In this document: positions 38,693 to 47,636 of the stretch, in pieces | Numbering within the stretch: the stretch's first letter is position 1 | How the letters are laid out: every line of letters starts with the position of its first letter | Source of the DNA: Photobacterium sp. GB-56 | GTDB lineage: Bacteria; Pseudomonadota; Gammaproteobacteria; Enterobacterales; Vibrionaceae | Direction: 5' to 3' | DNA length: 64,000 nucleotides | Assembly (NCBI RefSeq): GCF_003026105.1 | Contig: NZ_PYNW01000002.1 | Span: 248,001-312,000 of the forward strand | Made by a program: the position numbers and the translations under genes | The notes under the pieces: model-generated | The model's input: only the letters and a program-made list of their open reading frames with translations | The model's database searches: none | What the model was told of the DNA's origin: nothing

Positions 38693-39429
38693 AATCCATT
38701 ATAAAACAAGAGCGGTGTCGGCCTAATTTCTGAGTTCGAGATATCGAAAAAAGAGTAGAACCAAAAGCGGCGCACATAATACTCTATTAAGTAAGCGATG
38801 GGAATGCTTTACATCTAGACGTCTAAAGAATGAACGACTTTATTTAAATAAATATTCAAAACTAAAATTTAGTCAGTATTTGCTGTTATTTTATTCAATG
38901 TTTCAATACGTTATAGAGTAGATAAAACGCGATTTTTACAATGTGTTCGTTGTTTGTATAGGTTATGGATCTTGATGTAAAAACTGGAGTCATAGAGATT
39001 TAAGAGGTTGATGTACATTCGTTATTGGTGTTTTTTTGCGCTTATTTTTCTATTCGAGTTAAAAAAAATCACATAATCAATTACACTCAATGGAGTGGAG
39101 AGAGCAAAAGTCATTTCGAAATTAGCATTAGTTCTAAATTTTATAAATCATAAATGATGTAACAAACTGTTATTTGATTGATAATTATAACTAATTGGAA
39201 ATATTATATTTTCCGCTTTATTTTTTTTTCCAAATAGGAAATAATCAATGTGCACACTTTATTTTGAAGCGTGTAATAAAACAACTTATTGTCAAGCTTT
39301 AACTTAATACTAAACTTTGCTCTGATACACAGAATCAGCAATTGGCGAAGTGTTAAGTTAAGGTAGAATTATGTAGTAGCTATCCTGCCATTCTGGCTGG
39401 GTGCAGAGCCAAATCATTGGAGATACAGC

Positions 39430-40074
39430 TTGATTAATGTATTCCTTGTAGATGATCACGAACTGGTTCGCACAGGGATTAGACGTCTTCTTGAAGATGT
39501 CCGTGGTATTAAAGTGGTAGGAGAAGCCATCAGTGGTGAGGAAGCCGTAAAATGGTGCCGTAGCAATCATGCCGACATTATTCTTATGGATATGAATATG
39601 CCTGGTATTGGTGGACTTGAAGCAACCCGTAAGATTTTACGATTCAATCCCGATGTAAAAATTATTGTTTTAACAATTCATACCGAAAACCCATTTCCAA
39701 CAAAAGTCATGCAAGCCGGTGCTGCGGGCTACTTAACGAAGGGAGCGGGACCTGATGAAATGGTTAATGCGATAAGAATGGTAAATAGTGGCCAGCGTTA
39801 CATTTCACCTGAAATTGCGCAGCAGATGGCGTTAAGCCAATTTGCTTCAAATTCTGAGAATCCTTTTAAAGAGCTTTCTGAGCGCGAACTTCAGATAATG
39901 ATGATGATAACGAAAGGACAAAAGGTAACAGATATTTCGGAGCAATTAAATTTGAGTCCGAAAACCGTTAATAGCTATCGCTATCGTTTGTTTAACAAAC
40001 TGGATATTAGTGGTGATGTTGAATTAACGCATCTTGCCATTCGACATGGAATGCTTGATACAGAGACGTTATAG
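39430..40074 (+). CDS. varA: Response regulator VarA/UvrY (GacA family)
   Basis: A 214-residue two-component response regulator, activated by the BarA/VarS sensor to induce Csr small RNAs. The receiver domain has [10 protein letters not shown] at the start and the phosphoacceptor Asp in [13 protein letters not shown] (about residue 54). The C-terminal LuxR-type helix-turn-helix includes [15 protein letters not shown] and [14 protein letters not shown]. The start is TTG at 39430, giving [11 protein letters not shown], as in the E. coli uvrY gene; GGAG lies 7 bases upstream. Its TAG stop overlaps the GTG start of uvrC by one base, so the two are coupled. Confidence 0.97.
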   Translation: MINVFLVDDHELVRTGIRRLLEDVRGIKVVGEAISGEEAVKWCRSNHADIILMDMNMPGIGGLEATRKILRFNPDVKIIVLTIHTENPFPTKVMQAGAAGYLTKGAGPDEMVNAIRMVNSGQRYISPEIAQQMALSQFASNSENPFKELSERELQIMMMITKGQKVTDISEQLNLSPKTVNSYRYRLFNKLDISGDVELTHLAIRHGMLDTETL

Positions 40075-41924
40075 TGTCAGATGTTCCAAACGAAAAAAGT
40101 TTTGATCCTCAAGCTTTTCTGAAAACAGTAACACACCAGCCAGGCGTCTATCGTATGTATGACGCTACTGGTGTGGTTATTTATGTCGGTAAAGCAAAAG
40201 ATTTAAAAAAACGTCTCTCTAGTTATTTTCGAACTAATGTTGCGGGTGAAAAAACACGTGCTTTAGTTAAAAATATCTGCAATGTGGATGTGACGGTAAC
40301 CCATACTGAAACTGAAGCACTTATCCTTGAACATAACTATATCAAGCAGTATTTACCTAAATATAATGTATTACTGCGTGATGATAAGTCTTATCCTTAT
40401 ATTCTTCTAAGTGCAAGCAAGCATCCGCGCTTGTCGATTCACCGTGGTGTTAAGCGTCGCAAAGGTGAATACTTTGGCCCATATCCTGATGCAGGTGCAG
40501 TACGCGAAAGCTTGCATCTTATGCAAAGAATCTTTCCGGTTCGTCAGTGTGAAGACTCAGTATATGCTAATCGAAGTCGTCCATGTTTGATGTATCAAAT
40601 TGGGCGTTGCTCTGGGCCATGTGTCGAAGGGTTGATCAGCGATGATGACTATCAACAGCAAGTGCAATTGGTACGATTATTTTTACAGGGTAAAGATCGC
40701 CAAGTGATTAGCATTATGGTTGAGAAAATGGAGCAAGCAAGCCAAGCGTTAGAGTTTGAGCAAGCGGCACGATATCGCGATCAAATCCAAGCACTAAGGC
40801 GTATTCAAGAGCAGCAGTTTGTAAGCCAAGACAATGAAGATGATATTGATGTCATTGGTATTGCGCACAGTAATGGGCTTGCATGTATCCATGGTTTATA
40901 TATTCGTCAAGGTAAGATCTTAGGTAGTCGCAGTTATTTTCCTAAAGTGCCAATTGATGCAACGTTAACAGAAATTCTCTCAGGGTTTGTTACTCAATAC
41001 TATTTCAACCAAGTTGAAGGTCGAGTGATCCCGAGTGTCATTTTATTAAGTGAAACACTGGGAGAAGAAGGTGAAACTATTGCTAAAGCGTTAACGGAAA
41101 TGGCTGGGCGTACTATCATTTTTAAATACAATCCACGAGGAACTCGTGCTCAGTATTTAAAATTGGCAAAGACGAATGCAGAAACCGCACTGACAAGCAA
41201 AATTAATCACCGTTTAACGATACAAGAGCGTTTCTTTGCTCTGCAACAAGCTTTAAACTTAAAGCCGATTTCACGTATGGAATGTTTTGATATTAGCCAT
41301 ACTATGGGTGAAAAAACGGTTGCCTCATGTGTTGTATTCAATCAGGAAGGGCCATTAAAGCAAGAGTATCGTCGTTATAATATAACGGGTATTACGGGTG
41401 GTGATGATTACGCAGCAATGGCACAAGTTTTGGAGCGTCGTTACAGCAAAAATATGGAATTAGATAAAATTCCAGACATAATTTTCATAGATGGCGGTAG
41501 AGGTCAGTTATCAACAGCGTATGATGTAGTGAAGCCGTATATTGCTGATTGGCCAAAACGACCTTTGTTTGTCGGTGTGGCAAAAGGTACGACACGTAAG
41601 CCTGGTTTAGAAACGCTCATCTTTGTTACAGGCGAAGAGTTTTCTATGCCAAGTGATTCACCAGCGTTGCATTTGATCCAGCATATTCGTGATGAAAGCC
41701 ATAACCATGCTATTAGTGGTCACCGCGCCCAACGTGCAAAAGTTCGTAAGCGTAGTAGCCTTGAAGATGTAGAAGGTATTGGGCCTAAACGACGTCAAGC
41801 GTTGCTCAAATATATGGGTGGTATGCAAGAACTGAAGAAAGCAAGTAAAGAAGAAATTGCTAAAGTACCTGGTATTAGTCCAGCTTTAGCAGAAAAAATA
41901 GTCGATGCATTGCAACATAATTAG
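40074..41924 (+). CDS. uvrC: UvrABC nucleotide excision repair endonuclease subunit C
   Basis: Makes the two incisions around UvrA/UvrB-recognised DNA damage. It is full length at 616 residues. The N-terminal GIY-YIG nuclease is seen as [25 protein letters not shown] (residues 20-45), the UvrB-interaction helix-hairpin around [15 protein letters not shown], the RNase H-like second nuclease with FDISHTMGE and FIDGGRGQL, and tandem helix-hairpin-helix motifs at the end ([18 protein letters not shown]). The GTG start overlaps the varA stop by one base. No LexA box is evident; it is co-transcribed with varA. Confidence 0.98.
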   Translation: MSDVPNEKSFDPQAFLKTVTHQPGVYRMYDATGVVIYVGKAKDLKKRLSSYFRTNVAGEKTRALVKNICNVDVTVTHTETEALILEHNYIKQYLPKYNVLLRDDKSYPYILLSASKHPRLSIHRGVKRRKGEYFGPYPDAGAVRESLHLMQRIFPVRQCEDSVYANRSRPCLMYQIGRCSGPCVEGLISDDDYQQQVQLVRLFLQGKDRQVISIMVEKMEQASQALEFEQAARYRDQIQALRRIQEQQFVSQDNEDDIDVIGIAHSNGLACIHGLYIRQGKILGSRSYFPKVPIDATLTEILSGFVTQYYFNQVEGRVIPSVILLSETLGEEGETIAKALTEMAGRTIIFKYNPRGTRAQYLKLAKTNAETALTSKINHRLTIQERFFALQQALNLKPISRMECFDISHTMGEKTVASCVVFNQEGPLKQEYRRYNITGITGGDDYAAMAQVLERRYSKNMELDKIPDIIFIDGGRGQLSTAYDVVKPYIADWPKRPLFVGVAKGTTRKPGLETLIFVTGEEFSMPSDSPALHLIQHIRDESHNHAISGHRAQRAKVRKRSSLEDVEGIGPKRRQALLKYMGGMQELKKASKEEIAKVPGISPALAEKIVDALQHN

Positions 41925-42033
41925 TTCGCTGCACTTTTTTGGTTTAATTTACTGATAAATTCGCACCTAAGCAGACTTTGGAGTAGGCTAGGGAAGTAGA
42001 TTGAACTCTGATTTTGAACATAAGAATAATATT

Positions 42034-42591
42034 ATGCGTTTATCAATACCTAACATCTTAAGTTTCGTTCGGCTCATGCTTATCCCATTTTTTGTTATTG
42101 CCTTTTATGTGCCGTACGAGTGGTCTGCTTTTGCAACAGCGTTAATTTTTTGGGTTGCGGGTGTCACCGATTGGTTCGATGGCTACCTTGCTCGTAAATT
42201 AAATCAAACAACTCGGTTTGGTGCTTTTATTGATCCTGTTGCTGATAAACTCATGGTAGCAACGGCCTTAGTACTCGTGGTTGAGCATTATCATTCAGTA
42301 TGGGTTACGATCCCTGCTGTCACTATGATTGGTCGTGAGATTATTATTTCAGCATTACGCGAATGGATGGCAGAAATTGGTAAACGTGCAAGTGTTGCCG
42401 TTTCTTGGGTAGGGAAAGTGAAGACTGCCTCTCAGATGTTTGCTCTATTATTGTTGTTATGGCATCCGCATGAATACGTTGTATGGTTAGGTTATGTATC
42501 TTTGTATGTTGCAATGGTATTAACGTACTGGTCAATGGTGCAATATTTAAAAGCAGCCAAAGGTGATTTGCTTAACGCAGAAAATCACTAG
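42034..42591 (+). CDS. pgsA: CDP-diacylglycerol-glycerol-3-phosphate 3-phosphatidyltransferase
   Basis: Inner-membrane enzyme making phosphatidylglycerophosphate, the committed step to phosphatidylglycerol. It has about 185 residues with four or five membrane segments. The CDP-alcohol phosphotransferase motif is intact, reading [20 protein letters not shown] then LDPVAD-like IDPVADK. Start choice: ATG at 42034 gives MRLSIPNIL, matching the E. coli N-terminus; a TTG at 42001 with an AGGG site 7 bases before it is also possible and would add 11 polar residues. It follows uvrC by about 75-110 bp and has a strong terminator after it. Confidence 0.96.
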   Translation: MRLSIPNILSFVRLMLIPFFVIAFYVPYEWSAFATALIFWVAGVTDWFDGYLARKLNQTTRFGAFIDPVADKLMVATALVLVVEHYHSVWVTIPAVTMIGREIIISALREWMAEIGKRASVAVSWVGKVKTASQMFALLLLLWHPHEYVVWLGYVSLYVAMVLTYWSMVQYLKAAKGDLLNAENH

Positions 42592-42606
42592 TAAGTCCTA
42601 TTTTTG

Positions 42607-42636
42607 AAAAAGGCCTGATTAATCAGGCCTTTTTTA
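42607..42636 (+). terminator. Intrinsic terminator after pgsA
   Basis: A perfect stem (AAAAAGGCCTGATT and its complement) with no unpaired loop beyond hairpin closure is followed by TTTTTT, about 15 bp past the pgsA stop. Confidence 0.95.
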
Positions 42637-42716
42637 TATCTCGAGTATTTGTTAATACACCCTCTCTTAGTTATATTGAGTGAAAATCAAACGATTAAGG
42701 ATGAGGGAGCAGCGCA

Positions 42717-43190
42717 GTGGAATATGCTCAAGAATACTCAAAGAAAGAAAAAGCGGTTCGGATTTTGGCTGGAGTATTCGTTGGGAGCGTCATTTACTTT
42801 CTTCATACAATCTGGCTGATACCTATTATTAACGATGTTCTATCTCGTCCACATTGCTTTGAATGGTTGGGGTTTAATCTCGCTGATTATTTTTGGTATT
42901 TAGTGATGGTTGGTGTGCCACTATTTGCTTTTACGATGAGTTGGATATTGATACCGCGAGCTATCGCTGGAATTCGTGAAGGGCGCTTTCCACCTAAAGC
43001 CGTAAAAGTCTATCGACCAACGAAAGTAAAAACAGGATTTTTGGCTGGGTTAGTATCAGCTATGCACTTATCAATTCCCTTCGTACTTTTATTACTTGCT
43101 GCTTGGGGGTATCTACAAGCTCCTCATTTTCCTACTTTTGATAAGCAAGCGTTAGATCCTAACCTGTGTATAAAAGATAATGCTCATTAA
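42717..43190 (+). CDS. Small integral membrane protein of unknown function
   Basis: A 157-residue protein with three hydrophobic segments at about residues 16-41, 57-78 and 107-130, and a basic loop (PKAVKVYRPTKVKTG) before the third. It has no family motif known to me. The start is GTG with GGGAG 9 bases upstream, and the ORF begins about 80 bp after the pgsA terminator, so it has its own promoter in between. It is followed by a long perfect inverted repeat. Confidence 0.72.
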   Translation: MEYAQEYSKKEKAVRILAGVFVGSVIYFLHTIWLIPIINDVLSRPHCFEWLGFNLADYFWYLVMVGVPLFAFTMSWILIPRAIAGIREGRFPPKAVKVYRPTKVKTGFLAGLVSAMHLSIPFVLLLLAAWGYLQAPHFPTFDKQALDPNLCIKDNAH

Positions 43191-43193
43191 TGT

Positions 43194-43248
43194 TCAACAT
43201 GCAGATTTATCACTCTTTCTTGTTGAAATTATATAATCTGCATGTTGA
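43194..43248. repeat. 14-bp perfect inverted repeat between convergent genes
   Basis: TCAACATGCAGATT and its complement are separated by 27 bp. The repeat starts directly after the stop of the upstream membrane-protein gene and ends 20 bp before the stop of the convergent histidine-rich gene, so it can act on both transcripts. No T tract follows. Confidence 0.65.
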
Positions 43249-43268
43249 TTTCTTGTCTTAATGGCAAG

Positions 43269-43514
43269 CTAATCTTCATCGTTACTATTAATAATGGTGA
43301 CAGGACCATAATAATGATGGTGGTGGTGAGTGGTATAATGGTGGTGATGTGTACCTTTATGTGCAGCTCCTGTTCCACCGTGAATATGATGTCCATGAGA
43401 GGGTTCATGGCCGCGATATTCTTCATGATCTTTATTATGTTTATGCTCTACATCATCATCGTAACGGTGTTCCATTTTTTCATGCGTTGAACTTTTAGTT
43501 TTTTGAGTAGCCAT
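43269..43514 (-). CDS. Histidine-rich small protein, possible metal binder
   Basis: An 81-residue, very hydrophilic protein with 20 histidines, including HHHH and HHHHH runs (GTHHHHYTTHHHHHYY) and several HxH or HxxH pairs. The first half is acidic/basic (DDDVEHKHNKDHEE). It has no signal peptide, membrane segment or cysteine. Metal (Ni, Zn, Cu) buffering or storage is inferred from composition. AGAGG lies 5 bases before the ATG, which supports a real gene. It lies beside, and co-oriented with, a siderophore-interacting-protein gene about 100 bp upstream. No known family is assigned. Confidence 0.68.
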   Translation of the reverse strand: MATQKTKSSTHEKMEHRYDDDVEHKHNKDHEEYRGHEPSHGHHIHGGTGAAHKGTHHHHYTTHHHHHYYGPVTIINSNDED

Positions 43515-43610
43515 AAATGCCTCTGTTATCAGTAGATTTCGTTTATTAGTCTAGTTCATAACTTTAAAAACGTCGGTACATTTGCTGCTTATATAAGTGT
43601 TAAATATTTT

Positions 43611-44366
43611 TCATATGCTCATAGCATCTCGGCGTTTAATGTCTTTGTGACCATCTTCTGACACACCGTTTTTCCAATAACTGCTAATGTAAATGAACTC
43701 TCTTTCAACGTTTTTTTCATTGCGAAAATATTGTCGTAGTTCACGCATGGTATCGAATTCACAGGCTGACCAAACAGAAACCTTGCCATCTTTCCAAGGT
43801 AATGATGTGGCAGTATCTGCTAGCGATTCAGAGGCTGTTATCCAGATCACTTTAATATATTCAGGCTTAGATAATTCCTGTATATCCTCTTTATCAATAA
43901 CTTGAATAACGGCGTATCCCTTCGCATCTATTGGCAGCCTTTGTATTTTTGTCGTTAATGATGGTAGCGCGGTCATATCGGCAACCATAAAAAACCAATC
44001 TGCATCATGATTGAGGTCTTTAATTTCCCCCGGGCCTAATAGACTAATTTTATCGCCTAATGATGCTTGCTTCGCCCATTTAGCGGCATAGCTGTGATCG
44101 CCTTGATCTGTATTATGACGAACAAAATCGACTTCAATACTATTTTCTTCTGGAATATATTTTCTAATCGTATAGGTACGCATCACTGGTCGTTGCCCTT
44201 TCGGCACAAGACTAATATCAGTACTGCCATTTTCAGCAAAAAGTAATTTTATATAGTTTCCTGCACTATTCTTAGAAAATGCAGATAAGCACTCTCCTTG
44301 TAAAGTGATTCGTTGCATATTGGTTGTGATGGTTTCGCTGTTTATTACTGTTACTTCGTTATTCAT
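43611..44366 (-). CDS. Siderophore-interacting protein (ViuB/YqjH-like ferric reductase)
   Basis: A 251-residue cytoplasmic flavoprotein that releases iron from imported ferric-siderophores by NAD(P)H-dependent reduction. RTYTIRKY (about residues 63-70) is the FAD-binding motif of the family. HNTDQGDHSYAAKWAKQASLGD and GPGEIKD follow, and the C-terminus holds the NAD(P)-binding part with REFIYISSYWKNGVSEDGHK, the SIP signature. No siderophore synthesis or receptor gene is near. A 16-bp palindrome 50 bp upstream may be an operator; it does not look like a canonical Fur box. Confidence 0.88.
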   Translation of the reverse strand: MNNEVTVINSETITTNMQRITLQGECLSAFSKNSAGNYIKLLFAENGSTDISLVPKGQRPVMRTYTIRKYIPEENSIEVDFVRHNTDQGDHSYAAKWAKQASLGDKISLLGPGEIKDLNHDADWFFMVADMTALPSLTTKIQRLPIDAKGYAVIQVIDKEDIQELSKPEYIKVIWITASESLADTATSLPWKDGKVSVWSACEFDTMRELRQYFRNEKNVEREFIYISSYWKNGVSEDGHKDIKRRDAMSI

Positions 44367-44415
44367 GAGCCACCAATTGAGAATGGTTTTTATTTATATT
44401 AACAAGGCGCTGTGC

Positions 44416-44431
44416 AATAAGATATCTTATT
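44416..44431. promoter_or_regulatory. 16-bp perfect palindrome between divergent SIP and SDR genes
   Basis: AATAAGATATCTTATT is a perfect palindrome in the divergent promoter region between the siderophore-interacting-protein gene (start 44366) and the SDR gene (start 44545). It is a candidate operator for an unidentified dimeric regulator. Confidence 0.4.
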
Positions 44432-44544
44432 TACTATTTTTTTACGCATATGGTTAACAGTAATTATTTGGACGAATATCTATATTTATTCCCTGTAAGT
44501 GACAGATATAATGGATAAAAACGTTGTTCGATATCGGGTGGTTT

Positions 44545-45336
44545 ATGTTTAAAAATAAAACAGTGTTAGTACTAGCAGGCGCACAAGGAATTGGTAAGGC
44601 ATGTAGTAAGTTATTGGCCTCTCAAGGCGCCAATGTCTATGTTGCTGATTGGAATATTGATGAGGCAACAGCGACGGCTAATGAAATTACCAAAAATAAC
44701 GGTAAAGCAACGGGGATGTTTTTTAATGCGTTCGATAATGATTCTTACGCGCCGTTGATTGATTCTATTCTTGAAAAAGAAGGAAAGATTGATGTGCTGG
44801 TTAACAACTTTGGCGGTGTAGATTTACGTAAAGATCGTGACTTAGCCCATACTGAAGTGGTTGATTGGGAACAGAATATGCTTGCTAATATAAATAGCGT
44901 ATTTATTCCATCAAAAGCAGTTATTCCAACGATGGTTAAACATGGTGGTGGGAGCATTGTAAACATCTCATCACTGTCTTCTTTAAGTGCTGAAATGTCG
45001 AGCATCTCTTACGGCACGGCAAAAAATGCCATTAACCATATGACACGTCAAATCGCGATTCAATACGCGAGTTTTGGTATTCGTTGTAATGCAGTACTAC
45101 CAGGAATGATTGCGACAGATGCTGTGAAAAATAATTTAAACCAAGAGTTTATTGATAATTTCTTAGCGACGCAGCCAATTAAACGTATGGGGGAGCCTGA
45201 AGATATTGCTAATGCGGTGAGTTTCTTAGCAAGTGATCTGGCAGGTTTTATTACAGGTGTTTGTTTGCCGGTTACAGGTGGTATGAATATCGCGCCAGCA
45301 CGCTATTACTTTGATGCAGATAAAGTGAGCTTCTGA
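44545..45336 (+). CDS. Short-chain dehydrogenase/reductase
   Basis: A 263-residue NAD(P)-dependent oxidoreductase of the classical SDR family. The cofactor motif is AGAQGIGKACS (about residues 11-21); NNFGG takes the place of the usual NNAG. The catalytic residues are in NISSLSS (Ser) and SYGTAKN (Tyr-x3-Lys). The C-terminus has the typical GEPEDIANAVSFLASD helix. The substrate cannot be inferred. Start: ATG at 44545, with GGTGG 3 bases upstream; a TTG at 44524 would add seven residues without family sequence. It is divergent from the SIP gene and ends in a terminator. Confidence 0.9.
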   Translation: MFKNKTVLVLAGAQGIGKACSKLLASQGANVYVADWNIDEATATANEITKNNGKATGMFFNAFDNDSYAPLIDSILEKEGKIDVLVNNFGGVDLRKDRDLAHTEVVDWEQNMLANINSVFIPSKAVIPTMVKHGGGSIVNISSLSSLSAEMSSISYGTAKNAINHMTRQIAIQYASFGIRCNAVLPGMIATDAVKNNLNQEFIDNFLATQPIKRMGEPEDIANAVSFLASDLAGFITGVCLPVTGGMNIAPARYYFDADKVSF

Positions 45337-45379
45337 GTTTTACTTATTAGTTCATCACGTTAATTTTCTATACTGATCA

Positions 45380-45407
45380 AACGGCTCAATGTGCAGCCGT
45401 TTTTTTA
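45380..45407 (+). terminator. Intrinsic terminator after the SDR gene
   Basis: Stem AACGGCT/AGCCGTT with an 8-base loop is followed by a T run, about 45 bp past the stop. Confidence 0.88.
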
Positions 45408-45462
45408 TAACTATTCGTGTATAACTAGAAAAGGGTAGTGATCAACAAATTAAGGAGTGATG

Positions 45463-45933
45463 ATGATCCCGATTGATTCTTCGATTGTAGCGGGCGTTGC
45501 CTTATCAGGAATTGATGGCGTGATGAAGATGCTACTCATGAAGCGTGTTAAAGGTGGATATTGGTGTCATGTTGGCGGTTCTATCGAAGGTGATGAAACG
45601 GGTTGGCAAGCCATTGTCCGTGAGTTTAAAGAGGAGACCCAAATTGAAGTGGTAGATCTTTATAACGCCCAATATCTGCAACAGTTTTTTGAAGCCAACG
45701 TTAATGTGCTGCAAATTATTCCTGTTTTTGTGGTGATGTGCCCTCCAAATCAAGCCGTAACACTTAATCACGAACATACAGATTATCAATGGTGCACACT
45801 AGAAGAAGCAAAAGCACTAACGCCATTTCCCAATCAGCACCGTGTTTTTGATCATGTATGGGCCTATTTTGTTGATAAGCCGATTGAATCTCTTTTTAAA
45901 GTAGATATTAAGCAGTACATTCCAGATTATTGA
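45463..45933 (+). CDS. Nudix hydrolase
   Basis: A 156-residue protein of the Nudix family, hydrolysing a nucleoside diphosphate linked to another moiety; substrate unknown. The Nudix box reads GSIEGDETGWQAIVREFKEE, followed by TQI, which keeps all acidic metal ligands and the Arg. The late Gly of the consensus is replaced by Gln. Start: three tandem codons GTG-ATG-ATG at 45457-45465; AAGGAG at 45452-45457 gives best spacing to the ATG at 45463. The next two genes follow at 13 and 14 bp spacing, giving a Nudix-ABM-MAPEG operon. Confidence 0.88.
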   Translation: MIPIDSSIVAGVALSGIDGVMKMLLMKRVKGGYWCHVGGSIEGDETGWQAIVREFKEETQIEVVDLYNAQYLQQFFEANVNVLQIIPVFVVMCPPNQAVTLNHEHTDYQWCTLEEAKALTPFPNQHRVFDHVWAYFVDKPIESLFKVDIKQYIPDY

Positions 45934-45946
45934 GGAAATTGAAAAT

Positions 45947-46234
45947 ATGGGAAAAGTGATATTAAAAGGATTTATTGTCGTTCCTGAAGAAGAACTTAAT
46001 CTTGTTAGCAAAGCACTTGAGAAGCACGTCGAATTAACAAAGCAAGAGCCCGGCTGTCTAGTGTTTAATGTTTATCAACGTTCACATTCTCCTTGTTATT
46101 TTGATGTTTATGAAGAGTTTTCTAGTAATACTGCGTTCGAACATCACCAAAGGCGAGTCAAAGTATCTGAATGGGGGAGAGTCACTTCAAATGTTGAACG
46201 CCATTATGAGGTGTGGCAAACCGAGAACGAATAG
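45947..46234 (+). CDS. Antibiotic-biosynthesis-monooxygenase (ABM) domain protein
   Basis: A 95-residue protein with the small ferredoxin-like ABM/YgiN fold: GFIVVPEEELNLVSKALEKH, EPGCLVFNVYQRSHSPCYFDVYEEFSS and the conserved FEHHQ-like AFEHHQRRVKVSEW. Members are often quinol or heme-degrading-type monooxygenases, but many have no known substrate. It is the middle gene of a three-gene operon with the Nudix hydrolase upstream and the MAPEG protein downstream. Function in this context is not clear. Confidence 0.88.
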   Translation: MGKVILKGFIVVPEEELNLVSKALEKHVELTKQEPGCLVFNVYQRSHSPCYFDVYEEFSSNTAFEHHQRRVKVSEWGRVTSNVERHYEVWQTENE

Positions 46235-46248
46235 AAAAGGATAATTCA

Positions 46249-46653
46249 ATGGAGTTTTTGCTTCCCTATAAAATGACAATTTGGGTTATTGGCTCTTTGG
46301 GATTGTTGTTACTATTGCAATTAATCGTATTAGATATTGCTATTCTTAGTCAAAAGCATATCCCTGGTTTTACTATTGAAGCTAACCATGAACACTTTTT
46401 ATTTCGTGCTAATAGAGCATTAGCTAATAGTAATGAAAGCCTTGGGATCTTTATTGTATTCGTTCTGTTTGCATTATTTTCTCAGCCCATTGCTCACTGG
46501 ATTAATGGCTTCGCTGTGGTTTATTTATTCGGACGAATAGGGCATATGTTGTGTTATTACTTTAATTTAAAAGTATTACGCAGTATCTTTTTCGCGGTGA
46601 GTTTACTGGGGCTTATTGGACTATTTGTTACTGCAGTTATGGCTTGGCTGTAA
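46249..46653 (+). CDS. MAPEG family membrane protein
   Basis: A 134-residue protein with four hydrophobic segments, of the membrane-associated eicosanoid/glutathione metabolism (MAPEG) family. The motif RANRALANSNESL (about residues 46-58) and FGRIGHMLCYYFN are conserved and correspond to the glutathione-binding region. Bacterial members probably act as glutathione-dependent transferases or peroxidases; the substrate is unknown. The start chosen is ATG at 46249 (AAGG 8 bases upstream); an upstream frame to 46213 overlaps the ABM gene and lacks family sequence. It is the last gene of the operon. Confidence 0.85.
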   Translation: MEFLLPYKMTIWVIGSLGLLLLLQLIVLDIAILSQKHIPGFTIEANHEHFLFRANRALANSNESLGIFIVFVLFALFSQPIAHWINGFAVVYLFGRIGHMLCYYFNLKVLRSIFFAVSLLGLIGLFVTAVMAWL

Positions 46654-46696
46654 ATTGAGTTATTTTGCTTGTAAAAATGATCGTCACAAACGTATT

Positions 46697-46733
46697 AAAA
46701 AAGGCACTAGTAATAAACTTTAGTGCCTTTTAT
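46697..46733. terminator. Bidirectional terminator between the MAPEG gene and cobA
   Basis: Stem AAAAGGCACTA/TAGTGCCTTTT with an 11-base loop lies between two convergent genes and has A/T runs on each side. Confidence 0.9.
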
Positions 46734-46742
46734 TTGATTGCG

Positions 46743-47597
46743 TTAGCTTACCTTACGGTTTACTTGATATTGATAAACTTTTGGATAGCTTTGTGTTTCT
46801 ATCTCTTGTTTTGCTTTAAACCAATTTAAGCGATGAGTGAGGGTCGTAACACTACCTATCACAATAAGAGCTGGGCTTTCAGCCTCTTTGGCTAATATCT
46901 CTAAGTGTGCTAAATCACCAGTATGTACTTGTTGTTGTGAACTGGTACCACGTTCAATAATAGCAATAGGTGTTGCCAGCGACATGCCATACGCACTGAG
47001 TTTATGGCGAATAACATGGCTCTGGTTTAACCCCATATAAAAGACTAAAGTGTGGTTAGCGCGAGCCAGTGATGACCAGTCAATTTGATCTTTCCCTTCT
47101 TTTAAATGGCCGGTGATAAATTGAACGCTTTGTGCATGATCGCGATGGGTTAATGGAATACCAGAATAAGCGGCGCAACCTGATGCGGCCGTAATACCAG
47201 GTACCACTTCAAAGGGAATATTAAATGGCAATAAGGCTTCTAGTTCTTCGCCACCTCGGCCAAAAATAAACGGGTCACCGCCTTTAAGTCTAACCACTAA
47301 TTTTCCGCTGAGTGCCTGCGTTACCAGAATTTGGTTTATGTCACCTTGTGGTACACAGTGATTACCCGCTTCTTTTCCCACAAAAAGGCGTTCGCAATGT
47401 TGAGGGAATAGTTCAACAATGTCGTTAGACACAAGACGATCATAGACAATGACATCAGCCTGTTGAATACAACGTAATGCTTTTACTGTTAACAAATCAG
47501 GATCACCAGGACCTGCACCTACAAGTATTACTTTACCGATAGCAGCAGGTTCTTCTTCTGAGGTTGGCAGTGAAAACACAGTTTCATTCGTTGTCAT
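46743..47597 (-). CDS. cobA: Uroporphyrinogen-III C-methyltransferase (siroheme synthesis)
   Basis: SAM-dependent enzyme that methylates uroporphyrinogen III twice to precorrin-2, on the way to the siroheme cofactor of NirB. It has 284 residues, the size of stand-alone SUMT, and lacks the CysG oxidase/ferrochelatase domain. The motifs [16 protein letters not shown] (about residues 26-41) and [15 protein letters not shown] are conserved; [20 protein letters not shown] is the third. It is the last gene of nirB-nirD-nirC-cobA, following nirC by 39 bp. Confidence 0.95.
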   Translation of the reverse strand: MTTNETVFSLPTSEEEPAAIGKVILVGAGPGDPDLLTVKALRCIQQADVIVYDRLVSNDIVELFPQHCERLFVGKEAGNHCVPQGDINQILVTQALSGKLVVRLKGGDPFIFGRGGEELEALLPFNIPFEVVPGITAASGCAAYSGIPLTHRDHAQSVQFITGHLKEGKDQIDWSSLARANHTLVFYMGLNQSHVIRHKLSAYGMSLATPIAIIERGTSSQQQVHTGDLAHLEILAKEAESPALIVIGSVTTLTHRLNWFKAKQEIETQSYPKVYQYQVNRKVS

Positions 47598-47636
47598 TCT
47601 ATTAGCTCCAGGCTGATTTTTATTTTAGGTTGTCAA

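Noticed and set aside
43242-43490. Plus-strand ORF with Met/Ile-rich translation opposite the histidine-rich gene
   Set aside because: It is the complement of His codons (ATG/GTG runs from CAT/CAC); the minus strand has the ribosome site and a natural end.
44380-44540. Fur box before the siderophore-interacting-protein gene
   Set aside because: No stretch matches the GATAAT-type 19-bp palindrome well; only the unrelated 16-bp palindrome stands out.
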